Assembly (NCBI GenBank): GCA_964036315.1
Contig: OZ038508.1
Coordinates: forward strand, 51,891,654-51,955,653
Length of the DNA stretch: 64,000 nt
Direction: 5' to 3'
Source: Acanthosepion esculentum
Taxonomy: Eukaryota; Mollusca; Cephalopoda; Sepiida; Sepiidae
Shown here: in pieces, positions 14,001 through 29,000 of the stretch
Position numbering within the stretch: the stretch's first letter is position 1
How the letters are laid out: every line of letters starts with the position of its first letter
The notes under the pieces: generated by a model
Database searches by the model: none
Told to the model about the DNA's origin: nothing
What the model saw: the letters and a program-made list of their open reading frames with translations, nothing else
Position numbers and translations under genes: made by a program

Positions 14001-17000
14001 CATATAACTTTTTGGAAATCAGGATAACCACGGGATTTAAAATCTGCCCTTCATCTAATGCTTGAACATCCTGCATTAGAATTTGTGCCCGGATGAGGAA
14101 GGAACAGTTAAAATAACTGGAAAAAAATTAGTAATTTTAAAATTTATATTGGGTAGGCCCAATATAAATTATAAACCAATATAAATAAAGTAACACAAAA
14201 ACTTTGATTTTTTTTAAAAATTCAGTTTAAAATATCTCCAATACTTTGTGAACTGGGGAAATAAATTTTATTTCTTCAAAATTATCATTGCCGTTTTCTA
14301 AGCTGGACCAGAGGTACCTTTAGTTTTAGGCCGGATTCCCAATTAACTCCCTGCTAGCTTAAAAGTCCTCACAGTGTGCGGATTTTAAGCTAGTAATAAA
14401 TGAAATATAGATTAATCCTTTAACGTTTATTAGATGTTCAGACGCAAATTATAAACGATACTAGAATTAAATATTACAAACAATAAATTCGCTTTAGGCA
14501 GGGTACATCGGGTACAAAGCTATAGACAGCCTGTGAATAACTATATTTTGGGGTTGAAATGTATTCACGGAAAATATATAACCAACGTTAGCAAGTAGTC
14601 CCCCCCCCAACAATATGTGACCTCATGGGTTTCCCGATTTTGAACGCCCCTGGTATATTGTAGAGAGAGAACCAGCGCCCCTACAATACCAAGGATTTGT
14701 CAAACGCCGCCATCTTGGACAATGATGCCTGACATTAGCGAGAATCACACGAGTATGCAGTCGCTTTTTATTGCAACTCTCAATTCGATGTTCTCATTTA
14801 CTATCTTATCTATACATACAGGGGTTGGACAAAATAATTGAAACACTTGTTAAATTCAAAGAAAATTTAATATGGATTCTGTTGATTCTACCAGGCAGGG
14901 CAACTATTGGACTGAGACATTTCCATGATATGGTGGCACAAACTATCACTGATCCACCTCCATCCTTCACTGTTGGAAGAAGGCAGTCAGGTTTGTAAGC
15001 TTCTTTGGGCTGCCTCCACACATAAACTCGCTCTGAAGTTGAGAAAAGAGAAAAACTGGACGTGTTTGAGAATATAACTTGCTTCCATTGGTCTGCAGAC
15101 CAGGCATTGTGATCTCTGCACCACTTCAACCTCTTGAATGTTGCGAGTGGAGAGAAGTGGTTTCCTTACGTCGGCTCTTCCATGATATGCAGCCTTATGG
15201 AGCTCACGGCGAACAGTTTTAGTAGAAACTGAACTATTCAGATGGTTATTCAACTCAGCAGTCACTTTGGCCACATTTGTCCGATGATTTTTGCCACATT
15301 ACGTTTCAATGCACGTCAGTCCCTGTCAGTAAGTTTGCAAGTCCGGTCCGAATTACTACGGTTGCTAGAGGTCTTGCCCTGTTTCTCGAATTGCATCAGT
15401 TTGATATGGTAGCTCTTGAAAAATCAAACAGTTCAGCAACCTTAGTGATCGAGGCTCCTGCCATGCGAGCTCCAACAATTTGCTCTTTTTCGAACTCAGA
15501 GGTCACGCATTTAGCTTAAAATTTACTAAATTATAAAAATAAATAATACAAAGAGAGTAAATTAGATAAACGTATTTACAATAGATATAACCTGCAAGTA
15601 CGAAGTTTTAGTTAAAGTTCTTAATATAATAGGTCTTTGAAATATAGGAGTGGATTTTGCAATTGTTCCAGTTTTTGTCCAACCCCTGTACTTCAAAAAA
15701 ACATTTTGGACTAGAAAGAAAATTAGATTCCAATGAACTTTGTATCCCCATCTCGTATCAGTTAAGGGTCATAGCATTCTACGAAATTCGGTCAGCAGAC
15801 GTTATTCAAATCTAATCCTTTTTCAGTATACAATTTTTACTTTTTTTTTTTTACTTTCTTCTAATTGTAGTAGATGTAAGATTCTGAATTTGTTGGAATT
15901 TCATTAATGGCAAGAAAAGAATACTTACTAAGATTTATAGCGTGAACTCACCTGGCTCAGAAGTAAATTCCAAATGTCCAAATTTTGGTTTCTCAATTAC
16001 AGTATAATTCAAAAGATTGTTGTTGACCTTATCATCAGACGCCGACAAAAACTTTCCGGTGATGAACGCCGATCTTCCTTCAAGAAGAATTAATTCTTCA
16101 TTTCTATCAACGATTGGAGGAGATCGATCGTCTGCAAGAGCACAAAAGGAAAAACAAAAAAAAAACACACGAGACATTAATACTAGATTTGTCCGTTCCA
16201 AATCGCACCGAAAGAATTTCGGTGAGGTTTTGTTTACAATAATAGCGTCATTCAGAAAATCTTTATCAAGAGAAAGTTGTCAATACAGAGGTTCATTTTT
16301 ATCCGCGGCTTCACGTTCTATGATGTCAGTTATCCGCGTTTTACTTAACCCTCCGTTACTACTGTGGGTCATTTGAACACCACACGAAATATTTTCCTTA
16401 AAATTTAATAAGTAACAAGTCAAATCTTCATAATTAGTCAACTAGATTTCTGAATACTTCAGTCAAGTAACTACAAGGAGTTTTTGGTTTGGTTTTGTTT
16501 GGTTTACGGCATATCAACTTCAATGGGTTATTTAATGCCGACAAAATTTTTATTGTTGGTAATAATTTTTTTTCTTCAAAAATGTATAGTTGGTAATTTT
16601 TATTTTCAAAAATGTATTGCTGGTAATAATTTTTTTTTTCAAAGTATTTCTGGCATTAAAACCTATTTTTACACTTTCATAGTGTTTTGACCCCAGTTTG
16701 CGGAGTCAGGGTGGACTTGGGAACACCAGCAATTAAGGTGGTTCCACGCTCCTCAAAACCTCCTGATCAGAGGCCATGCTGTTGGACGTAGTTTATCGTC
16801 ATACACAGGATGGGAGTTTTTGATTTTAGTCATAATATTTGTGTGAATCGGGCACTTTGATGTGGCGTAATGTTTAACAAGCATGTCTCGCTAGATCAAT
16901 TACGACTAAGTAGGGAGTTCAATCCTCACTGTGTGCTCCATACTTTCGGCCTTGTGCCACATCTAAGCTACGCTTAGCAAATTGTCATAATGTTTGCGTG

Positions 17001-20000
17001 TATTACAAGCAGTTTTATTTGTTTACTTAAACCTATTTTTGCATTCAGGGTTTAATGTCTTTTGATTCGATTTTCAAAATAAAACATTTTTTTGTTTTCA
17101 TTTTTATGCTATAAAATCCAGAAAGAACATTCAAGAATAGCAAGAATATTAAGAACCAAATGATATATCTATAATATTTTAACTAGGGGTATTTGAAAAC
17201 CCCACAGTATAAATGCTGCAAACATTCTCGAGAGTACTAACGGAGAGTTAGTGGCCCTCATTTTAGTTATGATCCAAGTCGAGATTCCCAACCTCCCTAG
17301 TTTGTTTTGGACTCCTTTTCATCTCAACTGGATCAGCCTTTTACTTCCCCATGTCCAAGTTATTTTATCTCTTTCCCACTCCCTTAGCGAGAGTGCTTCT
17401 TGATTTTGTCCTCTGGGCAGAATACAGGGGCCTCTATTTTGAGGGTTGGACGGGCCCTACTAACATAAATTATGTTTATTTTAAAAATTTGTTGAATTTT
17501 TAGTTTGTTATGGGGTTCATCTCCCTCCCCTTTCATCTGTTCATGATTAGATTTTATGTACTTTTATTATCATCAATTTTTATGGTGTGGGGCGCGTTTT
17601 TGTAGGTGCCCCCCTGGTGAGGATGTGGTATTATGGTGTATGGAGGATTGAATGGTGATGGACGAATTCTTGTGGTGAATGTGTCAATTGTAATGTATGA
17701 ATGGGTCGCGAATCTGATTAGCTAGGTATAGGATAGTTAGTTAAGACCAGCCTTACCCCTCCCCCTTTTTCGGCCTTGTGCCACAATTTGTATTTTTACA
17801 AATAAATCTTGAGAGTTAGTGGCCCTAAAATGCAAGGATCATGCTGCTGAAAATTCAGATATGCAATGCCGTATTAAGATTCTTATCAGAATAGTAAACT
17901 AAATTTTTTATACGTGAAATACTTGTTCATCCACTTCTAAATTCCGTCAAATTAACGTCGATCGAATCGAGGATATGCAGTTTCGGGTCTTTCTTCGAGC
18001 GTTCGATCTTCTTGCGACGATGTGAGGGAATCAACAACAGTAACAACTAAAATGGAAAGCTATGTTGAATTATTAACCATCATAGCTGCAAATCCTGATT
18101 TCTTTTTCTTTCATACTTCTCATCTGTGTCTATGTTGTACTGCAACGATTCTTCAGCCGTGGTATTTCATGCTGGCCTTTGGTGGTTTCTTCACGCTACT
18201 TTGGATTATACGCTATCTTCATTTTTACGCAAGTGAAACTCTACTATTGACAATTAACTCTCGAAAATACTACGGTCACAGTTTCTGATGGTTAATAGAT
18301 TAAGAATGAATTCACTATGTGTTATAATTCATCTTCACATTATCTCGCTCTCTCTCTCTCATACACACATATACTCGGCATGAAAGAGAATGTATTTGGG
18401 TAGATATTTTTAATTTATACAGATTTGATTAAGAACAACACTCAAGACAATATGTAATAAGAAAATTAAGAACCAAATGATATTTTTTTAATTTTTTAAA
18501 ATGCTGCAACAATATTCTACAACACTAACAGAAGTCCCTAAGAGCAAGAATCCTAGTGCTGGAAAATCAGATATGTAATGCTGTGTTAGTATTCCTATCA
18601 GAATACTAAACTAATTTTTTCTTATGTATAATTCTTGTTTATTTAAATAAAAATTAAAATCCAACAAATCGAGGATATGTGGTTTCGAACCTTTCTTCGA
18701 ACGTTCGATCTTTTTGCGAGAGATTATCTCTCATATAAGTCAGGGGTTTATATAGCTTCCTGTGTACGTACATTTTGTTCAGCTGTTTTTATGTTGATGT
18801 ACTCACCGACAGCATTCGGGGCTCGATTCTGCACTTGGCGACTTTGAAGTTACCTACTTGATCAACTCTTTGGGCTTTTTTTTTTTTTTTTTTTTTACTA
18901 TGTTGACACTGAACATAAAATTTGGGTATCTCTTAGGATGAAACCAGTATATACTGGGATTACTACAGATCAATTCATTTTAGATCAAAGTTCCTGATGG
19001 ACATTAATTTCGAATTCAGAACTCTAGTATTTCCTGGCGAGAATACATAAACCGTAAAATGATTTCTTTATGTAAAAAGATGAAAGTTCTCAAATGAAAT
19101 AATAAAAAAAAGCCGTACGCTGAGGTTGCTACTGGTATATTAATTTTAGCCGTTTCCTTATACGGAAACATTCGGCATTCATTGACCGAGCAGCAGTATT
19201 ACTGCCGGTTAAAATACCTAAAATCTTTCTCTTAAAACAATTTTTTAGGAAAATAGGTTTCTCAAGTCCTGTAGCTGTTTATCTTTCCAGTATTGGTAGG
19301 AAACTTACTTCGTAAAAGTAGTTGTTGCGTTGCAGCTCACGCCAGGTTCGTTAACAGAGTGCAGCTTCTTTCATTCAAACGCTTGTGGCTTAAAAATTCG
19401 GTTACCGCCGATATGTGATCAACAAAATGAGTGTAAGCACAAAACAAGCCGTATTGTTTCGTTTTTTTTTTTTTCCATTTATCCGCGATCAAGTGCAAGG
19501 CAAGCGCAAACAATTCTTTAGTTTCTGTTTAAATTTCTATAAGGCGTTATTTGCATTTTTTTTTTTTACATTCGAAATAATGTCCTTATCATTGTTGTTA
19601 TTATGCCCTCCGACCTTCCTCAGATTCTTGTCGATCCGGGTAACTTTCAAGGAATTTCGATCTTAACCCTTTTATAATTTATGGGGGGTAGATTTTTCTC
19701 GTTCGCTGTCCATATCTAGGGATACCTCGACTTGTTTTGTTTAGCATTGCTCAGTTATCACTAAGTTTGAGTCAATCCAGAGATTAAACTAACAATAACT
19801 ATGTCACCAAATTCGCAAATTAATGATTTAATCCACTTGACTATCGACGCGTGGGATAATCCTGAATCTAAAGCCTGGCGTCTGAAACCTAATCTGCCTT
19901 GAGTTTTACTTAATAATACCAGAATTCAAGAAGAGTAATACCGGAAATTCAGATATACGAAGAAAAAAAAAATGTGTTCTTTTAATTAAAAAAAAAAAAA

Positions 20001-23000
20001 AAAAAAATCATGCGATCAGCAAAAAAATAGCGGTTATTGTAGATTTTAACAACATTTGCATAAAATTTATTACATTGTATTGCCATAATGGTTTTATTTT
20101 AATGTTAGTTTTTGTTGTCTTCCTGTTATAAAAAAAACATGGCCGCTATAAAACTAACTAAAATAATTCTTCTTGTCAGATTGAATCTGTTCACATCGAC
20201 ATAACATATAATGCTTGTATAGATAGATATAACTAAAGTAAACTTACCAAGGATGATGATATAGAAATATTGATTTAAAAGTTCGTTTCCTTGCGGGTCG
20301 GCAACAGTAAATTTAAATTTGACATTTCCTGCATTTCCGGTACCATAATCCGAATATTCAAGAAGACCTTCAAGAAACAAACGAGAAAAATGACTTTAAC
20401 AAAATTGATTTATCACAAAATAAGGATATGAAAATGAATTATTACAGTTACGTGTATGATAAAAATATAGTTTTATGGTATTCTATATTTATGAGTCTTA
20501 TATCCGCATACACTATCCCCGATACTGAGTTTTTTTTTTTAACTCAGTATCGGGGATAGAGCTTATGTAAATATAAGACCAGCTACCACCCAAAACTCGA
20601 GAGTCCAGTCTACTTTATCGGAGGGGTAGAACTTAGTCAAAAGTGTACGCAGAAGACGAGGCTAGTATTTGTACTCGGCTTGTTGATTCCCCTTTCCGTT
20701 TTGCTAACCATTACACTAGCCGCGCACCCGTTCGTCAAGTGTACAAATACATATGAGATAAAAATGCTTCTTCTCCAGATAGAAGGGATTAAAATGTCTG
20801 ATAAAATTTGGAATGTTAAATCTTAAAAGAAATATACCTACCTTTGTTAATATCAGTTTGTGTAAAGGTGTTGTGTGTTGTAAGTCGTTGTATGGCGCCA
20901 TTTAGATTTAACTGAAGACTCCCAGAGTCTGGCGCCTGAAGCACTCGGTAAATAAGCTTTGCGTCGTCGGTATCCACATCAGTAGACTTTAGAATGGAAG
21001 AAGTAATGGTTTCAGTTGACCCTGAAAAAGAATTTGGTGTTATTTAAAGAAAAACAAGCAGAACTATGCGGTGGATCCTGTGATAATATTAAAAATAAGT
21101 ACCTCCACGAGATCGCTAAAAAAAAAAAAAAAAAAAAGCATAGCATGATGAAAAAGACACCAGTCTTGACGAAAACAATTTTATCGTCTAAATGTTTGTT
21201 ATTATTATTAAGAGAGAAGATCAAAGTATTTTGGGGGTATTTTTTTACATTTTTTAATCATTTCAAGCACGTCCGAAATTTTTGTTAAAAATATTGTTTT
21301 TTTGAGTCAGCAAAATTGACAGAATCTATCATGCCAACCATTTGTTTCCATTTTATAAAAAAAAATGAAAATCTCAGTTTGAAATTCTTTTAAAAATCAA
21401 TTATTTTTACAAAACTTATTTTAAGAAAATCAGAAATTATAATGTTTATCTAAAATATTTTAAACCAAGCTTAACTTAGCTTCTGCGCCGAAAAGATGTA
21501 ATTTGAAAATAAAACAAAGCAGGTCATAAACTTGCGCGTCACTTGACAGGTGATGAATGACATATTGACAGATTCCATGAGGATAATTTGTTCTACGAAA
21601 GGAGATAAGTGAAATTATTTACATTTAAGTGAACAAATTATTTACCTCTTTATTTTTAAGAAAACCTTCAGTGCTCTAAATTTTTTTTGTACTTAGCTTT
21701 CACTATGCTTTATGGTAAATATATTATAAAGAAATTAAAATAAGACTGTTAAGAGTGAGATTAAATTTCATAAGGTATCTAATTAATTTATAGGTACCTT
21801 TCTTATGAAATTTTATCAGAAGTGTACATAAAATACTAGAATTTTATGTACATTTATTACATTTTACTGTATTATTTGTATTTCCATTCATTTTTATTAT
21901 TAATTTTGATATTTCATTTATTGAAAAAATGCCATAACTGAGATTAATATAAAAATAAAATCATATAAATTTCATAAGATGATACTAATACTTGTAGATA
22001 CCCTTTTCAGTTGAAATTGAAAAATCAAATTAACTTCTCCACACGTGTTTCGCAAAAAGTAAAGGCCTTAACAGCGGAGAACAATGCTTAAATGAAATAA
22101 CGCAACTTAATTGTATTCTGGTTGGTCTTCCGTACTTTATAATTACAGTCCGATTATAAACACAAAATTACATTTCTTAATTACTGCGGATCTTCTGATT
22201 AGTCAAAACGATACAATTTAAAACGCGCTAAGAAAAATCTATCTCAAAAGGACACTTACGAAAGTGGATGCGGCTTTTAACTAATTTTATAATATTTTAA
22301 CAACTTAAATGTAAAAATCAAGTATAATTAAAAAATTAAAAAATAATTGTATTAAAAATTCATTTTTCTTCGAAAAAATTTTTGCTTTCAGAAAACCATG
22401 TCCATATTCATAAAAACAAATAAAAGCATTTGAAATTAAATAATATATTTGTTTTATTGAGTTTTGTATGTTACAATTCAGAGCTGATTTTCAGGTAGGG
22501 CGGTTAAATTAAAAACAAAAAAAAACGATTTGCATTCCTCAAAGCCTTGTGCTTTTAACTATTGTAATTACTAAAGTGGACTCGATCGAATTTCTAGAGT
22601 TTTCATAAAATTAGTTAGGGGGGCGATAAATAAATATAAAAAATATTTCTGCCATGACTAATAAAAAAAAACATTTACAATAATTTCGATCATCTGTGAA
22701 TAGTTTCTGAAAGTTTCATTAACATCCGACAATTATTTTTATTTTTGCAAGATTTTCCAAATTAATGTGTGTCATACAAAAAAAACGTGCTAAAAATTGT
22801 ATATGTTATTTTACTAGTTCCGGTGATACAAAGAGAAACAAGGATTTTTAAATCAAAATTCAGAATGTTCTTAAAAGAAGGAAAAATTTTTTTTTAAATA
22901 ATTAAAATAAACTTTGGTCTTTCCTCTTAATAACAAACATTTAGACGATAAAATTTTGTTTTCGTCAAGTTTGGCGTCTTTTTCATCATGATATGCTCTT

Positions 23001-26000
23001 TTTTTAGTGATCTCATGGAGGTACCTAATTAAAAATAACATTGCTGAAGAAAAAAAAAATGAGATTGTTCCTACAATAAAGCCGCCATTTTGCAGAGATA
23101 TAGTTTTCCACATATTTTCTATAAACCATTTAGCACCTTCAAGCCCATGTTGTGCAATCGACAGGTGTTACCAAAGATATCACCCGAAAATTCTGTAATA
23201 TTTACTTAGTAGACACTGAGAATAGTTCAGATATATATCAAACATAATATTTATTGTATTGAAGAAACACTACAGAACATAGAATATTTACCTTTTCGTG
23301 AATGTGTTCTTAAGTAAAGAACAATGAAAATTCTGCCTTCTGACAAGAAGGTAGGGACAGACGGCGCGTATTACATGTTCATTTGCTGGAAACGAAAAGA
23401 GGTTAAAAGCTTTACATCTCCCATCGAGACGATTCCCGAACTTCCACACATGTAGGGTTCGGCAGAGCCTTTATTCCTGCTGCTACGTATGTGTTCTGGC
23501 CAGCGTGAGAGAGTGTTAAAATATATGTGTGTGTGAATGTACGTCTATGATAATTCACTAAAATATCATGAGTACAAATTGTCAAAAGTACACTTGTCAA
23601 AATTAAGTGAAAACAATTCAATCCAAATAATGTGTAAAAAACACGCAGCAAAAATGGAGAACAAAATTATGATTTCATATAAAGTTGCAATAATGACTTA
23701 GTCTTTGAAGACGGGACTAAGTGAAATGGATAATGCTTATGGGGAAAAGAAAACTGGAGAAAGCTCAATTAAATCCGTAAATAACAAAAGGTTGACTCAA
23801 TCCGAAAACAAAACTCTTTTTTTTCTTAGTTAATTATCCTCTCGAAAATGTATTTCGTAGTATACAGGTGAGAAGAATCTAAAAAGATTTTGAAGCTATG
23901 GCTATTTCTTCGTTGAGAAACCATCTATGTCCTACACGAAATATTGGCCATCGATAGTTGCATCAGAACAAAAACTGGTAACTTGAAACAAGTTCAAAAT
24001 TAATTAACAATTATTTCAGAACCAATAAGAAAGCCCTCAGTGTACGTGGGGAAGGAGAGTAGGTTGCAAAGAGAATAGTTGATTTATTTGACTCGATGGT
24101 CAGCGTATGGATGGATGGAGAGAGTGTGTAATGTCTTCGTTGAGATGAACGACGATTTTAACTGATAGGACTGTTGGACATCGTACCTTATATAAGGGTT
24201 TCTAGGATCAGATAGGCTTTTTAGAGTTCAAATTGGTTAATAAATTTAAGAAAGTGGTTTCTTTTAAAATTATTACAACTTCCTCTTGAATGATTATTCA
24301 TTATTTCTCATATAAAGCATTATTAATGATTATTAATTATTACTTATTTATTACCTGCTTACTTGAATATGATTTAATACTAGTATTATTAAATGGACTC
24401 AAATATCTTAAATGAAATATTGTCAATTATTATTCATTTTGGACTAGTATTTCTTTCATCCTGTTTCTCTTGCTTTTTATTGGAGGCTTATTCTTTATTT
24501 CTCATCTGCCCTGCTTACTTAAATAGGCTTGATTCCTAGTTAATAGGATTCAAATTTCTTAGATGAAGCATTTTATTCATTATTCTTCTTCAAGGTTTTC
24601 ATCCGACGATCGTTAGTATTTTATTTCTAATTCACGTTGCTTACCAATGTCCAATTGAGAAGTTTAAAAAAATCTCATCATTCTCTCAAACTGGTTTAAG
24701 GATTTTGTGGTGATTTGTTCTTTGAAATAAAATATCTAGATGATGATGACTTCAAACACAAAGTGGAGAATCCAACTACAAACATTCGAAAAATTTCATT
24801 AGAGATAATGTCAAAAGATACCATATATAAAGCATTGCTTAAATTAACAAAAAAAAACTACAGGAAAACATAACTGTCACCTTATTAAAATATGAAAATG
24901 CCTTTTATACACCCCAATATTAACCAACGAAAAGTGAGGAAAAACAAAATGGCGTATTGTTTAAAAATCGCTGTGCATCTTGCAAAGAAATAAAAACATC
25001 TTGAAGTATTACCTTTCTTCATGCGAAGAACTCCATTAATGACAACACGAGGCGTTTCCTCATGGAGTAATCCAATCACTACACTCATCACGACTCTCTC
25101 GAAGAAAACATCATTGGATACGCTGAGAGTGAAAGAATCAGTTGTCTCTTCATCTCCTTCGTGCTTGTACAAAATCAGGCTACCAAGGATATCCTAAAAA
25201 GAAAAAAATATCAACATAAAAATATGTCACAATATTGTTTCTCATCTGTTATTAACTCTATCTAATATCCTTTATGGGAATATTTACAAAACTTAACTTG
25301 AAACTGCAAATTAGACAGAAAAGGACAAAGAAAATTGTATTGCGTCAGTCTACGTAACGAGAAGGGAGTGTCTCGTGAAAAAACAATATTCGAAATAACT
25401 TTTTACACCGACCTCTCTCATCTCTGAAAGGTAGGTGGTAAAAAAATCTATAATTTTATGATAATTTTATAAGAATCAGCTTAGTCTGGCACAAGATTCA
25501 TAACCTATAGTTATTCACGAAACCATATGTATTGGCCACATACAGTTCTCAATATTAATTATTTACGATTGATTTATTTTTTACGACTTAACCCTTTGAA
25601 GGATATTTAAAGCCCAAAAGTATTTGGGGATTGTAAGAATTTTTGTGGGAGTGAGATAATAATGATTTACTGATACAAGTCCTACTATTTAAACCGTAGC
25701 TTGGTGAGAAGAGGGGGTTCGTGCCTTTCCCCGATTATATTTGCCATAAATGAATATAACAACATTTGAACTCGGCTCTTCCGATTTTCCAATTCCGAGC
25801 CATTATCAACCCGCACATGTAGTCACCCTGTAGGTACTGACCAGGCTCGACGTTGCTTAACTTCGGTGATTGAACGAGAACCGGTGTTTCAAAGTAATGT
25901 GGCCGTAAGCCCATTATGTCATCCGCACATCCAAGCTTACAGCACCTGGTATTCCCTGGCGGGCACCCATGTAGGTACTGACCAGGCTCAACTTTGGTTA

Positions 26001-29000
26001 ACTTCCGTGCTTGGACGAGAATCTGTCTTTCAACGTGATATGGCCGTAAGCCTATAATTTACGCGACCCACTGTAACTATCAGAAACCATAGATTAGGCA
26101 CTTAGTAAGGATCAAACTCACTACTCAGGATTTACTCTTTTTTTTACCTTGTATGTAAAAGAATCGTTTTTCTTGAGGGTTTGAGCTTCAAAGGGAAGAT
26201 CAGTGTAGACGCGTTTCTTTTTCAAAAAACCTGAAATGAAAAATATCAGAAAACAGACTTGAGCAACAATTAGAAGAAATTCCGATTTTCTTTTACTAAT
26301 GTTCACCCCTATACAAGGCCCAAGAGCCACACAAGGTAAAGGGTTACTGAAGGATGTTGTATGAGCGATCAGAAAAAGAGATAAGAAGCACAGTTTATGA
26401 GGATACATGGGAATGATAACAGTTAACCCTAGACTTGAACCGGTTTAAGATTTTAGTGGTTGAGAAAGCATCCTCTTAGAAGTCGATTCCACGAAGAATT
26501 TTTTCGGGCGGAATTTCGGGTTAATATGGAAAGATTGTAACAAATAATGTTTCAACACTATTAAATTCAAATTACTCGTGTAGGCATTTTTACATCAATC
26601 CAGTGATGGCGGTTTTTATAGTGTCCGAGTGACTCGAAAACTACCTGCTAGCCGAAGCTGTGTGGATTTTTCTTCTGGTTGGCCAGAAAACATTTTTATG
26701 ATTTTTAAAACTTTTCCTTTTTTGTCTGAAAAATCGGCTTAAAATTAAGCCAATTTGTATCACTTCAACGGTGACTGTCGAGACGAGCACTGCGGTTTTC
26801 GTTGAAGAGTGATAGTTCCGGCTGGCTGCAATAACTCAGCAATTTAAGAAAAGAGCGCTAGCAAAAATTCTTCGATCTTTACGCATATTTCGGTCATTTT
26901 TTAAGGGTTTTATTTGCTCAGGATAGGTAATATATAGGTTTTATTTGCTTGGGATAGGTAATAGTCTTAAAGCCTCCGGATAAATTGAGTATCGACTGTT
27001 CACTTACCGTGCATTGGAAGTTGGTCAATTTTAAAAATTACTTCCGAAACTTTATGGCCCACACCAATAACTGACAAGGAAGAATTAGTCAAAGTCACTG
27101 AGTGGTCTTCTTTTACAAAGATCTGCTCGCTAACCAATACAGGGTATTCTTCTGGGGAGTCCTTAAAAAAGAAAAAAAATCTTTTACTAATTTTACCCCA
27201 TGTTATTATTGCTATTTAATGACAACATGGGGTCGATAGAACAAACGGCGTGAAATCGTAATTAAAGAAGTAGCTTACGAGGCATGAACTCACTTCCTAA
27301 ACCATGGACCGCGCTTTAACCCCCTCGGTCATCCTGCAACCCAGTGAGTCTTTCAAGCTAACTTTGTTTTATGCCTTAGTAATAGTAATTTTTGATGAGG
27401 GGTTATCATTATTTAAAGTCGGACTAATGCCATCATCGTGTTAAAATCATAACGTTTAGGCGGCCATTGCTCTCCGACCTTCTTCAGGTGTCTGTCAATC
27501 ACAGTATCTTAATCTGTGAGCGAGACAATTAAACTGTATGTTCAATACCTGGGTTAATTAGTACAGATGTACTTAGACGAAATGAGGATACTGGTTGGGC
27601 TACTGGTAATAATGTAAATACTACTAATAATAGTTTTTTTTTTAATATTTTCACTACTTATTTTATTGATAAGCTTAATATCTTATTACATTTTATTACG
27701 ACACATAAATGATACACATGGGTTTATTAGGGTAAAGCACGTAAACTAGACAGATTACTTAATTGCACGCCAGGTTCATGTGGCTTTGCTATTTTAGAAG
27801 CTATCAAGGCAAAGTGATCAGCAACAGTAGGTCAGAGAGAGTGAGAGTGAGTGAGTGTGTGTGTGTGTGTTTACGATATTCTAGACCGTAGATGGCCAGA
27901 CAATATGGCTTCTCATTTAACTGATGACACTTGATACTTTGTAACACCACTCATCCTCTCCCCATTTTACATCCGAATAAGTCAAGAACTCAAATATCTA
28001 TAATTCTCAAAATGTGTGTGTTTGTGTGTGTGATCGGATGTTGTTTATGCATTTCTACAGTTTTCATCCGATTTCGATGAAATTTTTTGCTTGATAGATA
28101 ATTCTTCAGTGCCGATTTTGAGTCCAAATTGTTGACAACAATGGCTCTCCACTACTTCCTGTCCATTATAACTCTCAGCAACGTTTTACTATTTACTATC
28201 TGTTCTTGGATATATTACAATATTATTTATTATTATACAGTTCCATTTTCAGAGTTACCCCCAATTCAAATTTTTAACCCCCCCCATTTTGGGATGTGCC
28301 ACAGTGGCACCCAAATGTTGTTACTAATATTGATCTTCGGGCGGGCTGACTTTAAACTTAAACTACTCCAATTGAACGGCTAAAATTCCCAGTAATGAAA
28401 GACCCGGTCAAAGACTGGTTATACTGCTAGTAATTTCATAATTCTGAGTTGTTAATTTTGCGAAGCTAATGGCTGAGCTGTCGAAATTACAAGTTTAACG
28501 CCAAATGACGTTAATTAGTTAATTGTGATATAGCAACAACAAACCAGGAATTAATTTTCGGTTGCTGATCTATATTAACAGCTACAGTTGGGATTGAAGT
28601 AGTCGCTCCTGATCGCCCGTTCACGAGACCAAACTGTCCCTCGGGTCATTTCAATGCAGCCTCTTCGAGTTGCTAGCCGCGTGTTATAGTGTGGGTATAT
28701 GCAGAGAGTTGCTATGAGGAAGGGTCAAAATGAAGAGCTGTTAGTCGGACATGGCAAAATTTGTCCCAAGTGTCATCTTTCTACCCACCTAGACCGAGAA
28801 AATTAAAGCCCTGAAAGAATCATCTAAATATATGGGAAACATGACTCAAATCCTGATTTCTCACCGTGGCGTTATTTTCACTTTCCGTTTCCTTATGAGC
28901 ATGCAGCGGCCCTTCCCAGGATTTGGTGCACACCAACACGAGCAAGAATGGAGACACAACGTAAGGTACTCTTGGTCGGTCGGTGGTTGTTTGAGAGATC

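Noticed and set aside
18022..18288. 88-codon ORF with hydrophobic stretches
   Set aside because: No family motif or splice context, and it follows a decayed repeat copy; likely chance.
25933..26052. Functional 5S rRNA gene
   Set aside because: Full length but with stem-breaking substitutions, no clear T-run terminator after the 3' end, and fused to a SINE body.
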